Shown piece by piece: positions 15,442 through 22,266 of a stretch of DNA of 29,234 nt (its first letter is position 1; every line of letters starts with the position of its first letter). The DNA is from Deinococcus detaillensis. Its GTDB lineage: Bacteria; Deinococcota; Deinococci; Deinococcales; Deinococcaceae. The stretch is taken from assembly GCF_007280555.1 (NCBI RefSeq), contig NZ_VKDB01000031.1, positions 1 to 29,234 of the forward strand. Reading direction: 5' to 3'. The notes beneath the pieces were generated by a model. That model did no database searches, was not told where the DNA came from, and saw only the letters and a list, made by a program, of their open reading frames with translations. Made by a program: the position numbers and the translations under genes.

Positions 15442-15580
15442 TCCAACTCCTCAACCGCAGGCAGCACGCGGTCAGACAAGATTAACGGCGGGCCGTCAAA
15501 AACGTGTCAAACATTCGGCGGCCTCGGTTGCTCTTATGGTGCGCCGCGCGGCTGTCCCATTTCCTCCCCCGTCCCTCCGC

Positions 15581-15586
15581 TAGACT
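15581..15586 (+). promoter_or_regulatory. Leaderless-type -10 box of lepA
   Basis: TAGACT is followed by 6 nt (GTCGGG) and the lepA ATG at 15593. The same hexamer at the same distance precedes the molybdopterin oxidoreductase and lspA genes. Confidence 0.55.
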
Positions 15587-15592
15587 GTCGGG

Positions 15593-17380
15593 ATGCAGGT
15601 TCGGAATTTTTCAATTATCGCCCACGTCGATCACGGCAAAAGCACCCTTGCCGATAGAATCTTGGAACACCTCGGCGCGATGAGTGAGCGCGACAAGCGC
15701 GACCAAACGCTCGACACCTTGGAACTCGAGCGCGAGCGCGGTATCACCATCAAGTCCACCCCCGTGCGGCTGACCTACACCCGTCCCAACGGTGAAGTCT
15801 TTACCCTCAACCTGATCGACACCCCCGGCCACGTGGATTTCAATTACGAAGTCTCGCGCTCGCTGGCGGCCTGTGAGGGCGTGCTGCTCTTGGTGGACGC
15901 TTCGCAGGGCGTGGAAGCCCAGACCATCGTCAACGCTTACCTCGCCATCGATTCGGGCCTGGAGATCATTCCGGTGGTCAACAAAATCGACTTGCCCGCC
16001 GCCGATCCTGAAGGCGCGGCGCAGGAACTCGAAGAAGTGGTGGGCATTCCTGCCGAGGACGCCATCTTTGCGTCCGGCAAGACTGGCGTGGGCGTCCCAG
16101 AAATTCTGGAAGCCATCGTGGAGCGCATTCCCTCGCCGCCGGGCACGCCCGAAGCGCCGCTCAAGGCCCTGATCTTCGATTCGGTGTTCGACGCGTATCA
16201 GGGCGTGATCGTCTTTGTGCGCGTGCTGGACGGTACCATCAGGCCCAAAGACAAAATCACCCTGTTTTCGACCGGCAAGCATTTTGAAGTCGATAAAGTC
16301 GGCACCTTCACCCCCGGCTTGGTGGTCGGCGACTCGCTGACGGCGGGCGACGTGGGCTGGGTGGCGGCGGGCGTGCGCGACATTCACGACGCGCAGGTGG
16401 GCGACACCTTGATGGAGCGTGAGCGGCCCATCACCGATCCCTTCCCCGGTTTCAAGCCGGCTCAGCCGGTGGTCTTTTCGGGCTTGTATCCCACCGACAC
16501 TGAGATGTACCGCAAGCTGCGCGAGGCACTGGAAAAACTCAAGCTCAACGATGCTGCTTTTTCCTTCGAGCCGGAAACGAGTGAGGCGCTGGGCTTCGGC
16601 TTCCGCTGCGGTTTTCTGGGCCTGCTGCACGCCGAGATTATTCAAGAACGCCTTGAGCGGGAGTACGACCTCGACTTGATCGCCACTGCGCCCGCCGTGA
16701 TTTACCGCATCACCCTCAACAACGGCGACGTGTTCGAGACGCAGAATCCGGCGCAGTTTCCGACCCGCGATCGGGTGGAGCTGATTGAGGAGCCGTACAT
16801 CAAGCTCTCGGTGATGCTGCCCGAAGAACACGTCGGCCCGGTGATGCAGCTTCTGCAAGAGCGGCGCGGCAGCATGGTGACCATGAATTACCTCGGCAAG
16901 CGCGTCGAGCTGATCTACGAAGTGCCGTTCGCCGAAATTCTGTATGACTTCCACGACCGCCTCAAGAGCATCTCGCGCGGCTACGCCAGTATGGATTATT
17001 CGATCACCGGCTACCGCGAGGGCGAACTGGTCAAAGTGGACATCTACGTCAACAACGAGATCGTGGACGCGCTGGCCGTGATCGTCCACGAAGACCGGGC
17101 CTACCCGCTGGGCCGCAAAATCGTAGACAAGATGGCCGAAGTCATTCCGCGCCAGATGTGGCCGGTGCCGATTCAGGCCATGATCGGCGGCAAAATTATT
17201 GCCCGCGCCACCGTCAAGGCGTTTCGCAAAGACGTGCTGGCCAAGTGTTACGGCGGCGACATTAGCCGCAAGAAGAAACTGCTGAACAAGCAGAAAAAGG
17301 GCAAGGCCCGCATGAAGCAGATCGGCACGGTGGAAGTGCCGCAAGAAGCGTTCCTGGCGGTGCTGAGCAGCGACGAATGA
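15593..17380 (+). CDS. lepA: Elongation factor 4 (LepA)
   Basis: This 595-residue ribosome-bound GTPase acts on stalled or mis-set ribosomes and in initiation-related steps. The G domain is intact: AHVDHGKST (10-18), RGIT near 49-52, DTPGH (76-80) and NKID (130-133). The EF-G-like domains and the LepA-specific C-terminal domain follow, including [11 protein letters not shown] and the Lys-rich [20 protein letters not shown] near the end that binds rRNA. Length matches the usual about 600 residues. It is monocistronic, with a leaderless-type promoter in front and a strong terminator after. Confidence 0.98.
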   Translation: MQVRNFSIIAHVDHGKSTLADRILEHLGAMSERDKRDQTLDTLELERERGITIKSTPVRLTYTRPNGEVFTLNLIDTPGHVDFNYEVSRSLAACEGVLLLVDASQGVEAQTIVNAYLAIDSGLEIIPVVNKIDLPAADPEGAAQELEEVVGIPAEDAIFASGKTGVGVPEILEAIVERIPSPPGTPEAPLKALIFDSVFDAYQGVIVFVRVLDGTIRPKDKITLFSTGKHFEVDKVGTFTPGLVVGDSLTAGDVGWVAAGVRDIHDAQVGDTLMERERPITDPFPGFKPAQPVVFSGLYPTDTEMYRKLREALEKLKLNDAAFSFEPETSEALGFGFRCGFLGLLHAEIIQERLEREYDLDLIATAPAVIYRITLNNGDVFETQNPAQFPTRDRVELIEEPYIKLSVMLPEEHVGPVMQLLQERRGSMVTMNYLGKRVELIYEVPFAEILYDFHDRLKSISRGYASMDYSITGYREGELVKVDIYVNNEIVDALAVIVHEDRAYPLGRKIVDKMAEVIPRQMWPVPIQAMIGGKIIARATVKAFRKDVLAKCYGGDISRKKKLLNKQKKGKARMKQIGTVEVPQEAFLAVLSSDE

Positions 17381-17407
17381 GCAAGACTGCACGGTAACAA
17401 TGGGTTC

Positions 17408-17443
17408 GGAAAAAGGCACAGCGGTCAAGTTGCGCCTTTTTCC
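17408..17443 (+). terminator. Rho-independent terminator of lepA
   Basis: GGAAAAAGGC (17408-17417) pairs perfectly with GCCTTTTTCC (17434-17443), leaving a 16-nt loop. The T5 run lies inside the right arm, so the effective U-tract overlaps the stem base. Confidence 0.75.
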
Positions 17444-17518
17444 TCGTCTGAATCGGGCCTCTTAGGGTTGTGATTTCCGATGAACCGTGACTTGGTTTGC
17501 CAAGACGTGTGAAGAATT

Positions 17519-17556
17519 GAACGCCAATGTTCTGACAAAAGGCGGTTTTGGCGTTC
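17519..17556. repeat. 9-bp inverted repeat in the lepA-kinase gap
   Basis: GAACGCCAA (17519-17527) and TTGGCGTTC (17548-17556) are perfect complements around a 20-nt centre. No T-run follows. Role unknown. The surrounding 17444-17670 carries no gene. Confidence 0.4.
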
Positions 17557-17674
17557 GGGACGGCCCATTTCGTCACCCTTTTCCCGGTAACCCCCTAAGA
17601 CAGAGGCCTTCGGGGGGCTTGACACCCCAACTGACCGGAGGGTAAATGTGGGGTTTTTGTCATAAGGGGCTTCT

Positions 17675-17680
17675 TAAACT
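17675..17680 (+). promoter_or_regulatory. Leaderless-type -10 box of the histidine kinase gene
   Basis: TAAACT lies 8 nt before the ATG at 17689. An alternative upstream promoter is TTGACA (17619-17624), 18 bp, TAAATG (17643-17648). Between them an ACCCCA/TGGGGT pair is followed by TTTTT, which could act as a small terminator or attenuator. Confidence 0.45.
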
Positions 17681-17688
17681 GCCCCCAG

Positions 17689-18795
17689 ATGACCGCTTCA
17701 CCGTTATTCCCTCTGACCTTCGAGCGCTGGAACAGCTTGCGGGTACAGTTCACGGCGGTCATCTTCGCGCTGACGTTTTTGCCCAATCTCAGCTTGATCT
17801 TGGTCAGCAACGGACCGTGGAATTCCGTCCTGAGCGTGTGGACATTGGGAGTAGGCGTGCTGTGTGCCTTGATCGGGTATTTCCTGTCGGGGGCCATGCT
17901 TAAGCCGCTGACCCGTTTGCGGGCGGAGGTGGAAGCCGACGAAGTGGAGCGCCAGGGGCGGCAGGACGATCCACAGGAAGTCAAAGCGCTGCGGACGGCC
18001 TTCACGGGCCTACTTGAGCGCCTCGGCACCGAGCAGGCGCGGCGCGGCGCGTTCATGGCCACCCTCGTTCACGATCTCAAGACGCCGCTGATCGCCACCG
18101 GCCATCTCGTGCGGCTGCTGATGAACGGCGTACTCAGTGAACCCGAGCGCCAAGACGCAGGCGAGCAACTTCTGAGTGAAAATGCCCGCCTGCTGGCGCT
18201 GGTGCAGCAGATGGCCGACGCCCACCGCTTTGAGCGCGAAGCGGTGCAGCTTCACTGCCGCCCGACCGATCTGGGGGCCTTGCTGGAAGCGCTGGCGGCC
18301 CGCTTGTCGGCCAGAGCGGCGCAGCGCTCCCTGAGCATCAGCGTCAGCGGGCAGGCGCGGGCCGAGGTGGACGCAGCGGTACTGGAACGCGCCCTGGGCA
18401 ACCTCGCCGACAATGCGCTGCGCTACGCCTCTTCACAGGTGCGCTTGGAAGCCCGCCAGGTCGGCGGCGGCGCTGAGCTGAGTGTGATCGACGACGGCCC
18501 CGGCCTCAGCGCTTCCTTAGAGAGCCTCGCACAGCCATTCAACGCTCAGCCGACCACCATTGCCGGGCAGCAGTACACCGCCGGAACCGCCGGACTCGGC
18601 CTCTTTATTGCCAAACGTATCGCCGAGGCGCACGGCGGCGAGCTGATTTACCAGCGCCGCTCTTTTTCTCCTGACCCTTCTGCTGACTTCTCTTCGGCTG
18701 TTTTTTCGGCTACTCCTTCGCCCTCTTCTTCGCACGGCCTCAGCGCCCTGACGATTGTTCTCCCGGAGGCACTCCATGAAAATCGTGATCGCTGA
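17689..18795 (+). CDS. Membrane sensor histidine kinase (HisKA type)
   Basis: The 368-residue protein has two N-terminal membrane helices (about 20-40 and 48-70), a HAMP-like linker, and a dimerisation/phosphoacceptor segment FMATLVHDLKTPL with His128. The ATPase domain shows the N box NLADNALRY (238-246), the G1 box DDGPGL (268-273) and the G2 box GLGLF (302-306). The gap between the helices is only a few residues, so it likely senses within the membrane or via a partner. A Ser/Pro-rich insertion at 325-348 interrupts the ATPase domain just before its last strand. The H box is of the HPK1-like HDLKTPL kind, yet the partner is a NarL-type regulator. The gene overlaps the regulator by 20 nt. 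Confidence 0.9.
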   Translation: MTASPLFPLTFERWNSLRVQFTAVIFALTFLPNLSLILVSNGPWNSVLSVWTLGVGVLCALIGYFLSGAMLKPLTRLRAEVEADEVERQGRQDDPQEVKALRTAFTGLLERLGTEQARRGAFMATLVHDLKTPLIATGHLVRLLMNGVLSEPERQDAGEQLLSENARLLALVQQMADAHRFEREAVQLHCRPTDLGALLEALAARLSARAAQRSLSISVSGQARAEVDAAVLERALGNLADNALRYASSQVRLEARQVGGGAELSVIDDGPGLSASLESLAQPFNAQPTTIAGQQYTAGTAGLGLFIAKRIAEAHGGELIYQRRSFSPDPSADFSSAVFSATPSPSSSHGLSALTIVLPEALHENRDR

Positions 18796-19360
18796 TGACC
18801 ACCCGCTCTTTCGTATCGGCCTCAAGTACGCTCTGCGCGATCAGGGCTTTGAAGTGCTGGCCGAAGCCAGTGACGGCTTGGAAGCGCTGGAAGTCATTCG
18901 TCAGTTTCAGCCGGACGCCGCTCTCTTGGATGTCAAAATGCCCGGACTGACCGGCATTGAAGTCTGCGAGAAGTTGCGGGCCACCAATCCCAACGTGGTC
19001 AGCGTGCTGATTACCACGTTCGCCGAACCGGCCATCGTGCAGGCGGCCCGCTCGGCTGGAGCGCGTGGCTACCTCTCTAAAGAGACTGCTCCCGAAGAGC
19101 TGGCCCGCCAACTGCGCGAGATCGTGGCCCATCCTGAGATTGACCGCCTGCCCAAAGTGGAAGTGCCGCGCCTGACTCCCCGCGAAGGCGACGTGCTGCC
19201 GCTGCTGGCCAAAGGCTACAGCAACAAAGAAATTGCCCGCGCTCTGGGCGTCAGCCCCGACACCATCAAAGACCACCTCGCCCGCTTGTTCGTCAAACTG
19301 GCGGCCCGTGACCGCACCGATTGCGTGGGCAAAGCGCGGGCGCTGGGCCTGGTCGGCTGA
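18776..19360 (+). CDS. NarL/LuxR-type response regulator
   Basis: The 194-residue protein receives phosphate from the kinase encoded just upstream. The receiver has Asp7-Asp8 in ADDHP, phosphoacceptor Asp52 in LLDVKMPG, Thr80 and Lys102 in YLSKET. The C-terminal LuxR-type DNA-binding domain begins LTPREGDVLPLLAKGYSNKEIARALGVS and continues TIKDHLARLFVKL. An upstream in-frame start exists at 18755, but GGAGG stands 6 nt before the ATG at 18776 and receiver homology starts there. The start lies inside the kinase gene, so the two are translationally coupled. A strong terminator follows at 19466. Confidence 0.94.
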   Translation: MKIVIADDHPLFRIGLKYALRDQGFEVLAEASDGLEALEVIRQFQPDAALLDVKMPGLTGIEVCEKLRATNPNVVSVLITTFAEPAIVQAARSAGARGYLSKETAPEELARQLREIVAHPEIDRLPKVEVPRLTPREGDVLPLLAKGYSNKEIARALGVSPDTIKDHLARLFVKLAARDRTDCVGKARALGLVG

Positions 19361-19465
19361 GGAGTCGGCTTGGGTTTTACCAAGAGAGTCGAGGCGGAGC
19401 CGAACACACAACCACCGCACTTCCACTTTCGTGGCCGCTTTCATCCATCATTTGTCGCCCCAATA

Positions 19466-19510
19466 CAGGGAAACAGCTTGCAACGGCTGTTTCCCTGCTT
19501 TCTGATTTTG
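19466..19510 (+). terminator. Terminator of the two-component operon
   Basis: CAGGGAAACAGC (19466-19477) and GCTGTTTCCCTG (19486-19497) form a perfect 12-bp stem with an 8-nt loop, followed by a T-rich CTTTCTGATTTT. Confidence 0.8.
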
Positions 19511-19544
19511 GTGTCCGTTCACCACTGCCGCCCTTCAAACCGTG

Positions 19545-19559
19545 ACAATACTCAGCATG
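19545..19559 (+). promoter_or_regulatory. Start-proximal element shared with luxS
   Basis: ACAATACTCAGCATG here and ACAATACACAGCATG at luxS (28048-28062) differ at one base, and both end in the start codon. The ACAAT part may be the -10 box of a leaderless promoter. It favours the ATG at 19557 over the in-frame GTG at 19542. Confidence 0.45.
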
Positions 19560-20645
19560 ATCAAGGCCGCCGCTCTCCTGAGTTTTCTAGCGCTCTCGCC
19601 CGTTACACTGGCTCTCAAGATGCAAAACGCCGTGTCCACCACCACCGTCTTAGAGCAGCCCGCCGATTTCAGTGCTGGCAAGATGCAGGGCCTCATACTC
19701 TCGGAAGGCCGCGTGAAGTTGGCCCCAAATACCCAAGTCGGCACGCTGTCCGGCACCGTTTCTGGCCTCAGCGCTTACGACGAACTGATTCCCTCGTGGA
19801 ACGCCCTGACGCCCCCCGGAAGTAGCCTGACATTGGAAGTCAAACCCGCTGGAGCCAGCCGCTTTTATTCGTTTGGAACGTGGCAAAGTGCGGCGGGCCG
19901 CAGCAGCTTGGACGGGCAAAAAGACAGTTTTGGGCAAGTGCTGACCGACACGCTGAGATTATCCAAAAAAGTCAGCGGTTTTGACTACCGCTTGACCCTG
20001 ATGGCCAGCGGCGCGGGCCCCAGTCTGAGTTTGCTGGCCTTCAACACTTCAGACCGTTCCCGGCGCATGGCGGCGGCGGGCGCGGCAGGCGACAAAACGC
20101 GCTGGAATAAAGTCCTGAATGTGCCCCTGAGATCACAGATGCTCTACAAGGACGGCGGCGAAGTCTGGTGCAGCCCGACGAGTATCAGCATGATCCTGGC
20201 TTACAACGGCGTAAGTTTCAGCGTGCCAGATGCTGCCGCCGCCACCTACGACACGGCCTACGACGGCACTGGCAATTGGCCGTTTAACACCGCCTTCGCC
20301 GCCGAACAGGGCTTGCGGGCGCTGGTGACGCGCCTTCCCAACTTGCGCGAAGCCGAGCGCTATATCGCCGCTGGCTTCCCGCTGGGCGTCAGTCTGGGCT
20401 GGAAGGCGGGCGAGCTGCCGGGCGCGGCCATCCCTTCGAGCAGCGGGCATTTGATGGTCTTGGTGGGCTTTGACGCGCAGGGCAACCCAGTGCTGAACGA
20501 CCCCGCCGCGCCGACCAACGCGGGCGTGCGCCGCAGCTATCCCCGCGCCGCCTTCGAGCGCTTGTGGCTTTCTCACTCTGGCGGGCTGGTGTACCTCATC
20601 AGCAAACCTGACCAAGCCCTGCCCCCAACCGTGCCGTCTCAGTAA
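19557..20645 (+). CDS. Exported C39-like cysteine peptidase
   Basis: The 362-residue protein has an N-terminal signal peptide (MIKAAALLSFLALSPVTLA). Residues about 40-165 form a beta-rich region (LTLEVKPAGASRFYSFGTW and similar) that may bind a carbohydrate or peptide. From residue about 185 the sequence fits the Peptidase_C39-like family: VPLRSQMLYKDGGEVWCSPTS with nucleophile Cys205, then GHLMVLVGFDAQGNPVLNDPAA with the catalytic His and Asn/Asp. The enzyme should cleave peptides or cell-wall material outside the cytoplasm. A GTG 15 nt upstream (19542) is an alternative start. The stop codon is 1 nt before the next gene, so the two form one unit. Confidence 0.85.
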   Translation: MIKAAALLSFLALSPVTLALKMQNAVSTTTVLEQPADFSAGKMQGLILSEGRVKLAPNTQVGTLSGTVSGLSAYDELIPSWNALTPPGSSLTLEVKPAGASRFYSFGTWQSAAGRSSLDGQKDSFGQVLTDTLRLSKKVSGFDYRLTLMASGAGPSLSLLAFNTSDRSRRMAAAGAAGDKTRWNKVLNVPLRSQMLYKDGGEVWCSPTSISMILAYNGVSFSVPDAAAATYDTAYDGTGNWPFNTAFAAEQGLRALVTRLPNLREAERYIAAGFPLGVSLGWKAGELPGAAIPSSSGHLMVLVGFDAQGNPVLNDPAAPTNAGVRRSYPRAAFERLWLSHSGGLVYLISKPDQALPPTVPSQ

Positions 20646-20646
20646 G

Positions 20647-21435
20647 GTGCGCTTCCCCGCCACTTGCCCCCATTGCCGCCGCGAGATGCAGGCCGAATAC
20701 ACCGATTCGGGCATTCACGATCTAAGCTGTCCGCACTGCGGCAAACCTTTTACGCTCTATCTCCGCAAGCACAAGTTCGAGATGCTGTTTGACCTCGGCA
20801 CGCGGGCCCTGATGGACGGCTACGCCCGTGAAGCGGTGGCGAGTTTTGCGGGCAGCTTGGAGCGCTTTTTCGAGTTCTACACCCGCGCCGCCACCTTGGA
20901 GCGGGCCTCGGGTCAGGGCCAGGACTTTGCCGAGGCCGCCGCCCGCTTGGAGCAAGCCTGGAAACTCGTCTCGGCCCAGAGCGAGCGCCAGATGGGGGCT
21001 TTTGCACTGGCGTATTTGTGGCGTGAAGGCGCGGCTCCCGACTTCCTGAGTCCCCAAGCCCTCGGCTCGGATTTCCGCAACAAGGTGATTCACAGAGGCT
21101 ACTTGCCGCCGAGAAGCGAAGTGGACGCTTACGCCGCCCGCGTGTTTGCCCTGATCGACCGTTTGCTGACCCAGTTGGGTGGGGCCGCCGCCCACGCTCA
21201 GCTTGAGCAGGAGCGCACTTACGCCGCACACTTGGCCGCGCAGCCCAGTGAAGTCACCGCGGTGTTCGAGGAGCATCCCGGCATGTTCCGGGTGCGGCGT
21301 TTCGGCGGACAAGTCGGCCCCAAAACCGAGCAAGCCAAGAACTTGCCGAGCGGCCCGGCCAACGACGCGGCGGCGTTTCAAGCGGCGCTGAGTGAAAGGG
21401 GAGAGCTGCTAGGGAAGGTCTTCGGGAAAGGGTAG
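20647..21435 (+). CDS. Zinc-ribbon protein with a HEPN-like RNxxxH motif
   Basis: The 262-residue cytoplasmic protein starts with a zinc ribbon: Cys7-x2-Cys10 and Cys28-x2-Cys31, followed by a helical region (residues 45-185). That region contains FRNKVIHRGYLPP, in which Arg144-Asn145 and His149 form the R-N-x3-H signature of HEPN-fold RNases and nucleotidyl-transfer partners. The last 70 residues are low-complexity and polar. I do not recognise a named family. The GTG start at 20647 lies 1 nt after the C39 peptidase stop codon, so translation is probably coupled, which is odd for a secreted protease and a cytoplasmic protein. The HEPN reading is a motif match, not a proven fold. Confidence 0.65.
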   Translation: MRFPATCPHCRREMQAEYTDSGIHDLSCPHCGKPFTLYLRKHKFEMLFDLGTRALMDGYAREAVASFAGSLERFFEFYTRAATLERASGQGQDFAEAAARLEQAWKLVSAQSERQMGAFALAYLWREGAAPDFLSPQALGSDFRNKVIHRGYLPPRSEVDAYAARVFALIDRLLTQLGGAAAHAQLEQERTYAAHLAAQPSEVTAVFEEHPGMFRVRRFGGQVGPKTEQAKNLPSGPANDAAAFQAALSERGELLGKVFGKG

Positions 21436-21444
21436 GAATGCAGT

Positions 21445-22230
21445 TCAGCTTTTCAAAAACTCCTCCACCAGCTCCAGGAGCTGCTCCGGTTCCTCTAGGT
21501 TGGGCAGGTGGCCTGAGTGATCCAGCACTTTCAGCCGTGCCTTCGGAATCAGCTTGGAGATGAGCTGCCCTTCTGCCAGTGGGTTGAGAATGTCGTGCCT
21601 GCCGCTGATGACCAGTGTCTCGGCGGTAATGTTCGGCAGCATGGGTCTGAAATCAAATCCGGCGAGGGCTAAGCTGGCGGACTCGGCCTGCGCGGAGTTG
21701 AGCGTGAGACCCTGCTCGGCTTGCTGCTGACTCCACGTCGCCTGCGCCGCTCGGACGCTCTGCGGCGTGGACGGCGCGAAGATGCGCGACAGCACCAGCG
21801 CCTGAATCTCCTCCTGACTCAGTCCCTTGACTTCAGCTTGGTGCTGGGCAATGAACCGTGCCACCGACGACGTTTTGCCGTTGGATTTGGGCACGACCAG
21901 CACCAGTTTGCGGACGCGATCCGGCTGCTGCGAGGCCACGCCCTGCGCGATGTAGCTGCCCATCGACGTGCCCATCAAATCCACGGTTCGCAAATTGAGC
22001 GCGTCCATCACGCCCAGCACATCGTTAATGTGGTCTTGGAGGGTGTAGTGGGCCGGTTTGTCTGAGCTTCCATGTCCCCGACTGTCTAAGGCGATAACTT
22101 CAAACGACTCACTCAGCCGCTGTATTTCCGGTTGCAGCGCCGTGAGGTTGCTCATCAGGCCGTGCAGCATCAGGAGGGGCCGACCTTTGCCGGTGCGCTG
22201 AACATTCAAGTGGACATCACCAATCTGCAT
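21445..22230 (-). CDS. Alpha/beta hydrolase
   Basis: The 261-residue protein has the complete alpha/beta-hydrolase signature: the oxyanion HGLMSN near 23-28, DSRGHGSSDKP at 49-59, the nucleophile elbow GTSMGS with Ser89, Asp213 in SGRHDILN and His241 in HSGHLP. Substrate is unknown; esters, lactones or C-C bonds are all possible. The frame runs back to 22476 but overlaps the opposite oxidoreductase gene there. The ATG at 22230 starts the family N-terminus (MQIGDVHLNVQRTGKG) and has TAAACT 5 nt upstream. It converges with the zinc-ribbon gene, 9 nt between the stops. Confidence 0.9.
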   Translation of the reverse strand: MQIGDVHLNVQRTGKGRPLLMLHGLMSNLTALQPEIQRLSESFEVIALDSRGHGSSDKPAHYTLQDHINDVLGVMDALNLRTVDLMGTSMGSYIAQGVASQQPDRVRKLVLVVPKSNGKTSSVARFIAQHQAEVKGLSQEEIQALVLSRIFAPSTPQSVRAAQATWSQQQAEQGLTLNSAQAESASLALAGFDFRPMLPNITAETLVISGRHDILNPLAEGQLISKLIPKARLKVLDHSGHLPNLEEPEQLLELVEEFLKS

Positions 22231-22235
22231 CAGCC

Positions 22236-22241
22236 AGTTTA
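22236..22241 (-). promoter_or_regulatory. Leaderless-type -10 box of the alpha/beta hydrolase
   Basis: TAAACT on the minus strand lies 5 nt before the ATG at 22230. It is only 13 bp from the divergent -10 box at 22255, so the two promoters must share DNA. Confidence 0.5.
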
Positions 22242-22254
22242 GGTCGCAGAGCCG

Positions 22255-22260
22255 TAGACT
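22255..22260 (+). promoter_or_regulatory. Leaderless-type -10 box of the molybdopterin oxidoreductase
   Basis: TAGACT ends 6 nt before the ATG at 22267. Its -35 position would fall on the hydrolase -10 box at 22236-22241. Confidence 0.55.
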
Positions 22261-22266
22261 TTTTGC

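Noticed and set aside
15611..17428. 605-codon open frame antisense to lepA
   Set aside because: It is a high-GC shadow of lepA on the opposite strand; its translation is His/Asp/Val-rich without any domain, while lepA is certain.
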